From Candidatus Lloydbacteria bacterium RIFCSPLOWO2_02_FULL_54_12 (GTDB taxonomy: Bacteria > Patescibacteriota > Minisyncoccia > Phycocordibacterales > UBA6899): a DNA stretch of 8,786 bases. The notes beneath the pieces were generated by a model. The model worked only from the letters and a program-made list of their open reading frames with translations. It was not told where the DNA came from and ran no database searches. The stretch lies in contig MHLS01000024.1 of NCBI GenBank assembly GCA_001819095.1, forward strand, positions 11,396 through 20,181, written 5' to 3'. The translations under genes and the position numbers were made by a program. This document shows, in pieces, positions 1-6,041 of the stretch (position 1 is the first letter of the stretch; the number at the start of each line of letters is the position of its first letter).

Positions 1-138
1 GATGTTGCGGTCGGCCGCCGTCGGCTCCCAGTCTTTCGGGTTATCCGGATTGATCCGACCGACCCCGCGGAGCTCTTCCTCGAGCAGTCGCTTCTCTTCA
101 AGCAATTCCTTCTTGAAATACTCGGTGTCGGAAGTCAT
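1..138 (-). CDS. TraR/DksA-type C4 zinc-finger protein, N-terminal part (cut by window edge)
   Basis: Only the first 46 codons are present; the frame runs off the left edge. The peptide starts MTSDTEYFKKELLEEKRLL and then carries the segment GRINPDNPKDWEP. An acidic/basic amphipathic helix followed by 'GRxNPxNPxDWE' is what I recall at the start of the TraR/DksA-like proteins common in Parcubacteria. Their C-terminal part, outside this window, normally carries a four-cysteine zinc finger. Family members bind RNA polymerase through its secondary channel, but the exact role of the Patescibacteria versions is unknown. The ATG at 138 is chosen because a good promoter (-35 TTGCCA, 16 nt, -10 TATGAT) ends only 8 nt before it. 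The zinc finger cannot be checked here, so the family call rests on the N-terminus alone. Confidence 0.72.
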   Translation of the reverse strand, partial: MTSDTEYFKKELLEEKRLLEEELRGVGRINPDNPKDWEPTAADRNI

Positions 139-146
139 ATGTGGCC

Positions 147-174
147 ATCATACGTAAATAGTTGAGGGTGGCAA
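147..174 (-). promoter_or_regulatory. Sigma70-type promoter for the DksA-like gene
   Basis: On the minus strand, -35 TTGCCA (174-169, 5/6 match to TTGACA) is followed by a 16-nt spacer and -10 TATGAT (152-147, 5/6 match to TATAAT). The ATG begins at 138, leaving 8 nt after the -10. Transcription would therefore start within 1-2 nt of the start codon, giving a leaderless or nearly leaderless mRNA. There is no Shine-Dalgarno sequence in the gap. A weak GGGT/ACCC hairpin overlaps the -35 box. Confidence 0.6.
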
Positions 175-217
175 CCCCCGCAGTTGATACAAGGTGGAAC
201 CCGTCTTTGCGCGGTTG

Positions 218-1099
218 TTATTCCGTTTCCGCTCGGAACTTTGCCAAGAGCACCCAAAGCGCTTCCCGTCCGCCGGCGATGACGAGTATCTCCTCGTCAA
301 GAAATGCGTAGGCGAGTGCTGGAGTGCCGTCGGGGTTGTTCAAAACTCGAGCATTCAAACCGAGGACCCGCTCGTCTACGAACGGTCTCCCATTGAGGAG
401 CCCGATGTCACTTCTTTTGATATCGGGACGGAGAGACGGAAGCAGATCCCCTGCCATTTCCGTTTCCCAGAGGAGCATTCCTGCGAATGTTTCCGGATAT
501 GAGCGTGTGCGAAGCCGGAGGAATCCACTCAAGTTTCCGGTTTTAAGGATTCCGAAGGCGGGGGCGGTGTCGAGCGAACGCAGAAAGTCTTTTTGCGGCG
601 CACGCGCGTTTAACGCGTTGAGGAGTGTCCCCGTCGTTGCATCGTTCTCTACCCCCCTACCGTCGGCGGCGGTGAACCGGACGGCACGGATGCCGCCGCC
701 CGCGTTCGTCGTCCCATTGAAGACCGTCCGCAGTTCGGCGAGGATCTCTTCGCGCGAAGCATTGCCGAGGACGATTACGCCGGTCTCTTCTTTTGCGGGG
801 GCGTTGACGACTGCTCCTGTGAGGGAGTTTTCCGTTGTTTTGTCCGGCGAGAAAAGTGCAACGGGGATAACGGCGCCGACGAGCGCGTACGCACCTACGC
901 CGATGCCGAATGCGAGAATGAGTGAAAGGAGGAAAATAGTGCTTCCCAAACTCGCACCCTCACTCTCCTCAAGCACGCGTTCGTGCGTCAGACGTTTCCG
1001 CCGCTTTGCCTCACCGGAGAACAGTCGCTCCAAAGTTTCCGTTTTCGCCGCACTGGGCGCATGCGCTTGCCCGTCGGTGCTCTCTTTCGTGGTTGTCAT
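218..1099 (-). CDS. Single-pass membrane protein of unknown function, 293 aa
   Basis: I do not recognise a named family. The protein has a polar, charged N-terminus (residues 1-50, with a KRRKR patch near 32-36), one hydrophobic segment at about 53-83, and a soluble C-terminal domain of about 200 residues. This is the shape of a signal-anchored protein with the basic side in the cytoplasm and the large domain outside. The C-terminal domain contains an 'EEILAELR' helix and the segment 'FAGMLLWE', which resembles uncharacterised Parcubacteria membrane proteins I have seen; that link is recollection. The gene begins 46 nt after the pnp stop on the same strand, so it could be read through from pnp. 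A TATAAA box at 1120-1125 may also give it its own start. No Shine-Dalgarno precedes the ATG. The long opposite-strand frames over this region are shadows. Confidence 0.82.
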   Translation of the reverse strand: MTTTKESTDGQAHAPSAAKTETLERLFSGEAKRRKRLTHERVLEESEGASLGSTIFLLSLILAFGIGVGAYALVGAVIPVALFSPDKTTENSLTGAVVNAPAKEETGVIVLGNASREEILAELRTVFNGTTNAGGGIRAVRFTAADGRGVENDATTGTLLNALNARAPQKDFLRSLDTAPAFGILKTGNLSGFLRLRTRSYPETFAGMLLWETEMAGDLLPSLRPDIKRSDIGLLNGRPFVDERVLGLNARVLNNPDGTPALAYAFLDEEILVIAGGREALWVLLAKFRAETE

Positions 1100-1119
1100 G
1101 GATGAATATTCTCGGCCGT

Positions 1120-1125
1120 TTTATA
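1120..1125 (-). promoter_or_regulatory. Possible -10 box ahead of the 293-aa membrane protein
   Basis: TATAAA on the minus strand (5/6 match to TATAAT) lies in the 46-nt gap between the pnp stop and the next ATG. I see no convincing -35 at 16-18 nt, so co-transcription with pnp is equally possible. Confidence 0.28.
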
Positions 1126-1145
1126 CGAGTCGCTCGCTGGGTTCC

Positions 1146-3287
1146 CTATCCGCGACGTTCCGTGATGGACTTCGCGTCACGTTCATTCGGCTTGATGAAG
1201 TTGCTGTCCGCGCGTTTGATAGAAAGGCTGATGCGGCCTCTTTCGTCCACCTCTTTGACGACAACAGGCACCTCCATCCCTTCTTTCAAATAGTCTGTGA
1301 CGCGTTCGACACGAAACGGCGCGATCTCGGAGACATGTACTAAGCCGTCGGTCTCGTGGCCGATCTCAACGAATGCGCCGAAGTCGACGATACGCACTAC
1401 ACGCCCCTTGAACATTTCCCCCGCCTTGTACTCGTGGGTCATGCTCTCAATGATCTCGCGCGCTTTCTCTGCGGCACCGTTCTTTCCCGTGATGAACACC
1501 GTCCCGTCGTCCTCAATGTCGATCTCCGCACCGGTTTTTTCTCGGATCTCGTTCACCGTCTTTCCGCCGCCGCCGATGACCAAGCCGATCTGGTCGGGTT
1601 TGATCTTGATGACGACGATCTTCGGAGCGTAAGGAGAAATGTCGGAACGCGGCGCCGCGATCGCTCCTTTCATCACGTCGAGGATCGTCAGTCGTGCCGC
1701 GCGGGCCTTTGCGAATGCCTCTTTTAATATCGGAAGCGGAATGCCGTCCACTTTCACATCCATTTGGATTGCCGTCACGCCGTTCTTCGTGCCCGCCACC
1801 TTGAAGTCCATGTCGCCGTGGTGGTCTTCCGGTCCCTGTATATCAGTGAGTACCTTATATTTTGTCGGTGACTCCATCATTAAGCCCGACGCGATACCGG
1901 CGACCGGCTCTTTGATCGGCACACCGGCGTCCATGAGCGCCAAGGTCGAGCCACAGACGGAAGCCATCGATGTTGATCCGTTCGAAGCCATCGACTCCGA
2001 AACAATGCGGATGGTATACGGAAATACTTCTTTGTCGGGGAGTACCGGAACAAGCGCCTTCTCCGCGAGCGCCCCGTGGCCGATGGCGCGGCGGTTCATC
2101 CCGCCCATGCGTCCGGTCTCTCCGGAAGAATACGGCGGAAAGTTGTAGTGATGCATATAGCGCTTCTTTCCCTGGAACTCCATGCCCTCGACGAGCTGGG
2201 AGTCTTGAGGGCCGCCGAGCGTAAGCGCGGAGAGAATATGCGTCCCGCCGCGGTAGAATATCCCCGTTCCATGAAGGACCGGCGACACTCCGCCCGCCTG
2301 CGCAAACAAGGGACGCACTTCGTCAAAATTGCGTCCGTCAGGGCGCTTATTTCCCTCGATCGCTTTTTTGTGTAAGAGCTCGTTCACCGCATCGTCGAAA
2401 TAGTGCTCCGCCTGCATCGGGTCCATGCCCTCGACCTCGCTTACGGTCTTCATCCACTCCGCCTGAAGCGCGTATTCGCGCGCACGGCCCGCTTCGAAGA
2501 AGATGGTTTCCTCAAGTTTCGGCGCGACCTTTTCGGAAAAGAGTTTCTTAACCTCGTCACTTACCTCAAGGAGTAGAACGGAACGTTTCGCCTTTCCGCG
2601 TTTCGCGATGATTTCCTTTTGGAATTTTTGCAACTTCTCGATCTCTTTGCTTGCGTAGGTGAGTCCCTCCATGACGACGTCTTCCGGAACTTCCTTCCCT
2701 CCCATTTCGATCATGTTCACGTTGCCGTCACGCCCGCAGACGACAAGCTCGCAGTCGCCCTCGATGATGTCCTGCCCTTCCTCAACGCGAAACGGCGGAA
2801 GCGTCACCCATATTCCGTTCTGTCGCGCAACGCGTATCGCGGAGACCGGTCCGCCAAAGGGAATATCCGAGGTGACAAGCGCGATCGATGCGGCATTCAC
2901 GGCGAGCACATCCGGCTCGTCCTTGTCTATCGAGAGTACGGTAATGACCACTTGGACGTCGTAGCGAATACGTTGATCGAACAATGGGCGGATCGTACGG
3001 TCGATGACACGCCCCGAAAGTACTGCAGCGTCGGACGGTCGTCCTTCGCGGCGCATGAAGCGGCTGCCGAGGATCTGCCCCGCCGCATAGAAGCGTTCTT
3101 CGAAATCGACGGTGAGCGGGAAGAAATCTCCCCCGTCGCGTTTTTTATTCGACATGACCGCCGTCGCCAAGACGGTAGTATTCCCATAGCGCACGATGAC
3201 CGAGCCGTGAGCTTGGTCCGCAAGGTCGGTGAATTCGGCAATCAATTTTTTTCCGCCGATCTCCACTTCATAGGATTCTGTATGCAT
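1146..3287 (-). CDS. pnp: Polyribonucleotide nucleotidyltransferase (PNPase)
   Basis: PNPase degrades RNA 3' to 5' by phosphorolysis as a cytoplasmic homotrimer, and can add tails in reverse. All usual domains are visible (numbering from the upstream ATG at 3299, 717 aa). They are a first RNase PH-like domain with 'RREGRPSD' and 'DRTIRPLF' (83-107), an all-helical linker (about 205-310), and a second RNase PH domain opening with 'RPDGR' (319-323). That second domain holds catalytic 'EDHHGDMD' (D492 and D498, matching E. coli D486 and D492). A KH domain with IGGGGK (575-580) and an S1 domain (about 626-696) follow. The length is normal. Two in-frame ATGs exist; I prefer 3287 because PNPases of this type begin just before 'YEVEIGGK', and because the ATG at 3299 lies inside the leader hairpin arm. 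It is followed 46 nt later by a membrane-protein gene. Confidence 0.97.
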   Translation of the reverse strand: MHTESYEVEIGGKKLIAEFTDLADQAHGSVIVRYGNTTVLATAVMSNKKRDGGDFFPLTVDFEERFYAAGQILGSRFMRREGRPSDAAVLSGRVIDRTIRPLFDQRIRYDVQVVITVLSIDKDEPDVLAVNAASIALVTSDIPFGGPVSAIRVARQNGIWVTLPPFRVEEGQDIIEGDCELVVCGRDGNVNMIEMGGKEVPEDVVMEGLTYASKEIEKLQKFQKEIIAKRGKAKRSVLLLEVSDEVKKLFSEKVAPKLEETIFFEAGRAREYALQAEWMKTVSEVEGMDPMQAEHYFDDAVNELLHKKAIEGNKRPDGRNFDEVRPLFAQAGGVSPVLHGTGIFYRGGTHILSALTLGGPQDSQLVEGMEFQGKKRYMHHYNFPPYSSGETGRMGGMNRRAIGHGALAEKALVPVLPDKEVFPYTIRIVSESMASNGSTSMASVCGSTLALMDAGVPIKEPVAGIASGLMMESPTKYKVLTDIQGPEDHHGDMDFKVAGTKNGVTAIQMDVKVDGIPLPILKEAFAKARAARLTILDVMKGAIAAPRSDISPYAPKIVVIKIKPDQIGLVIGGGGKTVNEIREKTGAEIDIEDDGTVFITGKNGAAEKAREIIESMTHEYKAGEMFKGRVVRIVDFGAFVEIGHETDGLVHVSEIAPFRVERVTDYLKEGMEVPVVVKEVDERGRISLSIKRADSNFIKPNERDAKSITERRG

Positions 3288-3297
3288 AATAAATTGC

Positions 3298-3371
3298 ATC
3301 CGAGGTTCCGGCTTAAGGGCAACCCCTTAGAATTCTTAAGGGTTGCCCTTGGAATTCGTCGGACCTCGGAT
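3298..3371 (-). promoter_or_regulatory. Long two-part hairpin in the pnp leader
   Basis: The outer arms 3298-3306 and 3363-3371 pair perfectly over 9 bp, and 3308-3310 pairs with 3360-3362 after a one-base bulge. After an asymmetric internal loop, the inner arms 3315-3329 and 3336/3337-3350 pair over 14 bp with a single bulged C (3326), around a GAATTCT loop. In the minus-strand RNA the structure ends 10 nt before the preferred pnp ATG (3287) and swallows the alternative ATG at 3299. No T-run follows on either strand, so it is not an ordinary terminator. In E. coli and some other bacteria pnp autoregulates through an RNase III-cut leader hairpin. The placement here suggests a similar role, but that is inference. 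Confidence 0.7.
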
Positions 3372-3401
3372 TCGATAAAAAGTGGTATCCAGATTTTCGC
3401 A

Positions 3402-3419
3402 TTGAACGGAGGCGTTCAA
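3402..3419 (-). repeat. Small perfect hairpin in the pnp upstream region
   Basis: TTGAACG (3402-3408) and CGTTCAA (3413-3419) form a 7-bp perfect stem around a 4-nt loop. It lies 31 nt upstream of the large pnp leader hairpin on the transcribed strand. No T-run follows. It could be part of a structured 5' leader or an operator; the role is unknown. Confidence 0.45.
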
Positions 3420-3444
3420 CCCGATGATCCGGATGCCACAGCTA

Positions 3445-3473
3445 CTAATAGCAACACTCTAGCAGAACTACAA
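3445..3473 (-). promoter_or_regulatory. Weak candidate promoter for pnp
   Basis: On the minus strand TTGTAG (3473-3468, 3/6 match) and TATTAG (3450-3445, 4/6 match) are separated by 17 nt. Transcription starting near 3438 would give a pnp leader of about 150 nt containing both hairpins. The match is poor; transcription from the upstream surface-protein gene is the alternative, as no terminator is evident between them. Confidence 0.22.
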
Positions 3474-3511
3474 AAAAACAAAAGCCCGTCAGTTTCAATT
3501 GGGGTGGAGAA

Positions 3512-4696
3512 TTATTTTACACACGCTGAATGATCGGTATTCCACGTGTACCCAAACTCACATTCGCAAGCCGGAACTGCGGTTCTGAGAGATATGCGCC
3601 ATTTGGAGTATGGAATAGAATTAATGCAAAAACCATCGTGTGACAGGTTTTCTGGTTTTGTGGCATCAGAAATGGATATTTTCACACAAGCTGATTTGGC
3701 CTTGTTGAATTCATAGCCATCTGCACAATAGCATTGCTGTTGGTACCCCTCCACATTTGTTCCATAGAGAGATTGACAAGACTTAGTATCGGACTCAACT
3801 TCGGCCTGAAGTTTGTTGAGGTTGCTGGTGAGTCCGCTTATGTCGTTCATTAAACCCTTGATTTTTTTGTCGTTGATTTCGCCTATTTGTTTTTCAAGCT
3901 TGAACCTTTCGGAATCCACAACATCGATCCCCTTGTCATACCAAAGCGCTACTTTCCACGATGCTGCCGAGTCCCTATCTGCCCGCATGACATCAATGAA
4001 TTCCCCCTCATTCATTGCCCATAAAGTTCTTTGTCTGATGGCAATTAACGCGTCAATCAATTTCAATTGGTCGCCGGAGATCCAAACGCTAAGTTGGTAA
4101 CTCCTGTTCAGTTTCTTTGCTGCTTCCACATCAACAGATGATTCAGCCGAAGCCCCTCTGTCGATGAGATCTTGATAGTACTGACGGGAGGTGATCACCC
4201 GACGTTTCCACTCCTCAGTATCTCTTATGAGGCTGTGTATGCGCTCCTCTGTTTGAATGAACAATTCTTCACTCTGGCTAATGTTCCACCAGCCTGTGGC
4301 GAGTTCCTTAACGTTGAATGCGGTGGTTTCGCTGAGATCAAGGATCTCTAACCTATAGAACCCCGCTGGCTCCATCCAGCTTGCGTGTTCAAACGAGATC
4401 GTTTTCCCTATGCTTTCTAAGTGTAGCGTAATGAAATTAGGGGAAGTGGAAGTTCCCTCATTAATTAGGATTATCTCATCGGTCGGAAGAAGGTTCTTTT
4501 CGAGATAATCAAAATAGTTTTCTTCCTCGGTATTTGTTGCGACATCGGGGGTTGTGGTGCTACTTTTCTCTGTATTTATGATTTGGAAATAACTACGAAG
4601 ATCAGCCCTTTGAGCCATGACCATGACAGCGCCGACGAGTAAAACTCCCCCGATGCTCAGAACGGAGATCAGCCACTTGTGAGCACCTTTAATCAT
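3512..4696 (-). CDS. Signal-anchored surface protein with two C-terminal cysteine modules, 394 aa
   Basis: No enzyme family is recognised. A short basic start (MIKGAHK) precedes a hydrophobic segment at about residues 8-28, so the protein is probably exported and anchored or processed. A Thr/Ser/Glu-rich linker (about 40-70) leads to a mixed domain and then a heptad-like helix (about 265-303). The end carries two similar modules: C307-x14-C322-x-C324-x12-C337 and C357-x19-C377-x-C379-x12-C392. Each has a 'CxCxxGYxxN' core (CYCADGYEFN, CECEFGYTWN) and ends 'SACVK'. I recall similar modules at the C-termini of other Parcubacteria proteins; disulfide-bonded EGF-like folding outside the cell is inference. 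The gene is visibly richer in A+T than its neighbours (row 3841-3900 is 20/60 G+C; row 1021-1080 is 38/60) and sits between NYN and pnp. This may mean recent acquisition or merely fast-evolving surface sequence. Confidence 0.85.
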   Translation of the reverse strand: MIKGAHKWLISVLSIGGVLLVGAVMVMAQRADLRSYFQIINTEKSSTTTPDVATNTEEENYFDYLEKNLLPTDEIILINEGTSTSPNFITLHLESIGKTISFEHASWMEPAGFYRLEILDLSETTAFNVKELATGWWNISQSEELFIQTEERIHSLIRDTEEWKRRVITSRQYYQDLIDRGASAESSVDVEAAKKLNRSYQLSVWISGDQLKLIDALIAIRQRTLWAMNEGEFIDVMRADRDSAASWKVALWYDKGIDVVDSERFKLEKQIGEINDKKIKGLMNDISGLTSNLNKLQAEVESDTKSCQSLYGTNVEGYQQQCYCADGYEFNKAKSACVKISISDATKPENLSHDGFCINSIPYSKWRISLRTAVPACECEFGYTWNTDHSACVK

Positions 4697-4702
4697 TCGC
4701 TT

Positions 4703-4708
4703 ATCCTA
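4703..4708 (-). promoter_or_regulatory. Possible -10 box placed 6 nt before the surface-protein ATG
   Basis: TAGGAT (4708-4703, 4/6 match to TATAAT) is followed by exactly 6 nt and then the ATG at 4696, the same geometry as at the xer and xth genes. No good -35 is seen at 16-18 nt. A promoter here is plausible because an intrinsic terminator (4742-4770) lies just upstream. The match itself is weak. Confidence 0.3.
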
Positions 4709-4741
4709 CACCCAAAAGTTCTGAAGTGAAATTGGGGTATC

Positions 4742-4770
4742 AAAAAAAACGGCTCTCTGTTGAGCCGTTT
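4742..4770 (-). terminator. Intrinsic terminator downstream of the NYN gene
   Basis: On the minus strand AAACGGCTC (4770-4762) and GAGCCGTTT (4755-4747) form a perfect 9-bp stem around a 6-nt loop. The stem runs directly into a T-run that ends at 4742. It lies about 50 nt after the NYN stop codon and separates that gene from the surface-protein gene. On the plus strand the stem is followed by only three T, so it works mainly in the minus direction. Confidence 0.88.
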
Positions 4771-4778
4771 CTTGAAAC

Positions 4779-4801
4779 TGGGTGACCGGCGGGATTCTAA
4801 C
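4779..4801 (-). other. tRNA 3'-end look-alike (T-loop plus acceptor strand), no tRNA body
   Basis: Read on the minus strand, this 23-nt stretch aligns without gaps to a tRNA from G53 through T54, T55, A58, C61 and on through an acceptor 3' strand to position 73 (CGGTCAC plus C). C56, which is normally invariant, is A. The bases 5' of it do not pair with the T-stem strand, and no D-arm, anticodon arm or matching 5' acceptor strand is present, so it is not a tRNA gene. It could be chance or a leftover integration site beside the A+T-rich gene. Confidence 0.2.
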
Positions 4802-4821
4802 TGGTGAGAGTTGGAATAATT

Positions 4822-5382
4822 TTAGAGTGTCACTGCGCGGCCTCTTCCGCGCTCGGGGCGCTTGGGTCTTCCACGGTGGCCGAGGAGATACGCTTCCGGA
4901 TCGAGGGAGAGGTCGAAAAAGTCGTCCGCCGCCTCTTTCAGTTTGCCGGATGTCGATTTGCCGAACGAAACGACCTCGACCTGACACCCTTGGTTCTGGA
5001 GGTATTCCACGAGCGGAATGAAGTCACCGTCCCCTGTCGCAAGAATGACTGTGTCCAGTTTCGGCGCGAGGCGGATAGCGTCGACCGCCATGCCGACGTC
5101 CCAGTCCGCCTTCTTTGCACCCCCCCAGAACTCCTGCAGTTCCTTTGAGCGCGTTTCGATGCCGATCTTCCCGAGCGCCTCAAAGAACGCCGATTCCTCG
5201 CCGGTCTTGGTCGAGATGACATAGGCCAAAGCGCGGACGAGTTTGCGCCCGCCGACGGCGTTCTTGACCATTGCGCCGAAGTTCACCCGCGCGTCGTTAT
5301 AAAGGTTTTTCGCACTATGATAGAGATTCTGCGTGTCAATGAAAAAACCGACGCGCTGGTCGTTGTGTTTGATGATAGCCAT
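4822..5382 (-). CDS. NYN-domain protein of the LabA/DUF88 type (PIN-like nuclease fold), 186 aa
   Basis: NYN domains are PIN-like folds; characterised members cut RNA with acidic residues that hold a metal ion. The acidic set is visible: D16 in 'FFIDTQNLY', D95 and D101 in 'KADWDVGMAVD', and D118 and D120 in 'ATGDGDF'. The 'GDGDFxPLVxxLxxxG' segment is typical of LabA-like members. The domain covers about residues 9-155 and is followed by a short Arg/Pro/Gly-rich basic tail (about 168-183), which might help bind nucleic acid. The family start normally lies a few residues before 'RVGFFIDTQN', so ATG 5382 fits, though no Shine-Dalgarno is seen. The gene lies 132 nt after rpsO on the same strand and ends at a terminator. 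A role in RNA processing beside rpsO and pnp is attractive but unproven; the substrate is unknown. Confidence 0.9.
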   Translation of the reverse strand: MAIIKHNDQRVGFFIDTQNLYHSAKNLYNDARVNFGAMVKNAVGGRKLVRALAYVISTKTGEESAFFEALGKIGIETRSKELQEFWGGAKKADWDVGMAVDAIRLAPKLDTVILATGDGDFIPLVEYLQNQGCQVEVVSFGKSTSGKLKEAADDFFDLSLDPEAYLLGHRGRPKRPERGRGRAVTL

Positions 5383-5490
5383 AATTATAGTTGCCGGTCG
5401 TCAGTCGCCAGCTTTACAGCAAGCAGGGGAACCGAACACCGGTAAACAAAACTTATTAAAAATTGCGAACAGTTATAAAAACTTTAGAAC

Positions 5491-5516
5491 AGCGAACTGC
5501 ACATGCGGCAGGCGCT
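5491..5516 (-). other. Imperfect hairpin at the end of rpsO
   Basis: AGCG/CGCT and CTGC/GCAG form a stem of 4+4 bp with a small internal loop, overlapping the rpsO stop codon. A T-rich stretch follows on the minus strand only after several bases, so this is at best a weak terminator. The 132-nt gap to the NYN gene holds no other gene. It contains a TATAAT at 5384-5389 that sits 1 nt from the NYN ATG. Confidence 0.22.
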
Positions 5517-5778
5517 ATTTGATGCCGAGCTTTTTGACGAGTGCGTTGTGTTTCGTTGCGCTCTTCTTCTTCAGATACTTCAAGTGGGAACGGCGGTCAG
5601 CGACCATCTTCAAGAGTCCGCGGCGCGAGTGGTGATCTTTCTTGTTATCTTTTAAGTGTGCCGCAAGCTCGTTGATCCGCTGGCTCAAAACTGCCACCTG
5701 GACCTCCGGCGAGCCGGTATCCGTCGCGTGGCGCTGGAATTTCCCCATGACCGTGAGCTTCTTTTTTGCAGTCAGCAT
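5515..5778 (-). CDS. rpsO: 30S ribosomal protein S15
   Basis: S15 binds 16S rRNA in the platform of the small subunit and helps bridge to the large subunit. The 87-aa protein starting MLTAKKKL has the full-length S15 pattern: 'HATDTGSPEVQVAVLSQRI' near the start, then 'HLKDNKKDHHSRRGLL' and 'RRSHLKYLKK'. The conserved His/Ser/Arg cluster for rRNA contact (DHHSRRG) is intact. The frame is open upstream to 5814, but the extra 12 residues (MRFFCFC...) are unlike S15. The ATG at 5778 also sits one step after a promoter, so the short form is chosen. rpsO is commonly next to pnp in bacteria; here the NYN and surface-protein genes lie between them. A near-leaderless start would leave no room for the leader-based autoregulation known for S15 in E. 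coli. Confidence 0.96.
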   Translation of the reverse strand: MLTAKKKLTVMGKFQRHATDTGSPEVQVAVLSQRINELAAHLKDNKKDHHSRRGLLKMVADRRSHLKYLKKKSATKHNALVKKLGIK

Positions 5779-5785
5779 GCGGAAG

Positions 5786-5814
5786 AGTGTAGCACAAAAG
5801 CAAAAAAAGCGCAA
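5786..5814 (-). promoter_or_regulatory. Promoter for rpsO with almost no 5' leader
   Basis: On the minus strand -35 TTGCGC (5814-5809, 4/6 match) and -10 TACACT (5791-5786, 4/6 match) are spaced by exactly 17 nt with a T-rich spacer. The ATG follows after 7 nt, so the transcript would begin at or next to the start codon. The -35 box begins directly after the stop codon of the upstream 70-aa gene. Confidence 0.5.
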
Positions 5815-6027
5815 CTATTCGGCCGAAGATCCCCCTTTCTTTGACTTGAAGAAATCTTCAAGGGGGGCGGTATACTCGAAGTTTTCGCTCGGGCCGAAGA
5901 TGATCTTGTCGCTACCGGAGAGGACCATTTCCAGCTCCTTGTTGATCGTTGCGTAAATGTGTTCGGCCTCGGCTCCTCCTGCGGCGTTCTTTTTCTTGAG
6001 CGCGTCTTTTGTTTTTGTTGGTCCCAT
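5815..6027 (-). CDS. Small charged protein of unknown function, 70 aa
   Basis: Not recognised. The N-terminus is basic (KTKDALKKKN). A helical, partly acidic middle (HIYATINKELEMVLSG) is followed by 'DKIIFGPSENFEYTAPLEDFF' style sequence and a basic/Ser-rich tail. There is no signal peptide or transmembrane segment, so it is probably cytoplasmic. It starts 14 nt after the stop of the 59-aa gene on the same strand and the two are probably co-transcribed from the promoter at 6239-6267. The reading frame is favoured over the opposite-strand shadows because of this tight spacing and the balanced composition. The short length and missing Shine-Dalgarno keep confidence moderate. A two-gene small-protein unit such as toxin-antitoxin is possible in form, but nothing in the sequence supports it. 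Confidence 0.6.
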   Translation of the reverse strand: MGPTKTKDALKKKNAAGGAEAEHIYATINKELEMVLSGSDKIIFGPSENFEYTAPLEDFFKSKKGGSSAE

Positions 6028-6041
6028 GAAATCGACGGGGA

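Noticed and set aside
170..178. GGCAACCCC shared between the DksA-like promoter region and the pnp hairpin (3318-3326)
   Set aside because: A single 9-nt match without shared context; likely chance.
324..1343. Long plus-strand open frame (339 codons) across the membrane-protein gene
   Set aside because: It is Arg/Ser/Pro-rich, overlaps the 293-aa gene and the pnp end antisense, and has no recognisable domain; a high-G+C shadow frame.
3497..3505. AATTGGGGT repeated at 4730-4738, flanking the surface-protein gene
   Set aside because: A 9-nt direct repeat between two stretches of more than 100 nt is expected by chance fairly often; too short to call attachment or target-site duplications.
2619..3533. 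Plus-strand open frame (304 codons) over the 5' part of pnp and its leader
   Set aside because: Antisense to clear PNPase coding sequence and runs through the leader hairpin; no family features.
5384..5389. TATAAT on the minus strand just before the NYN start
   Set aside because: It ends 1 nt before the ATG, so a normal transcript start would fall inside the coding sequence, and no -35 is seen. It does not fit the 6-8 nt spacing of the other promoters; no alternative NYN start is nearby.
5779..5814. Twelve extra N-terminal residues on S15
   Set aside because: They overlap the promoter and are Phe/Cys-rich, unlike any S15; the family starts at MLTAKKK-like sequence.
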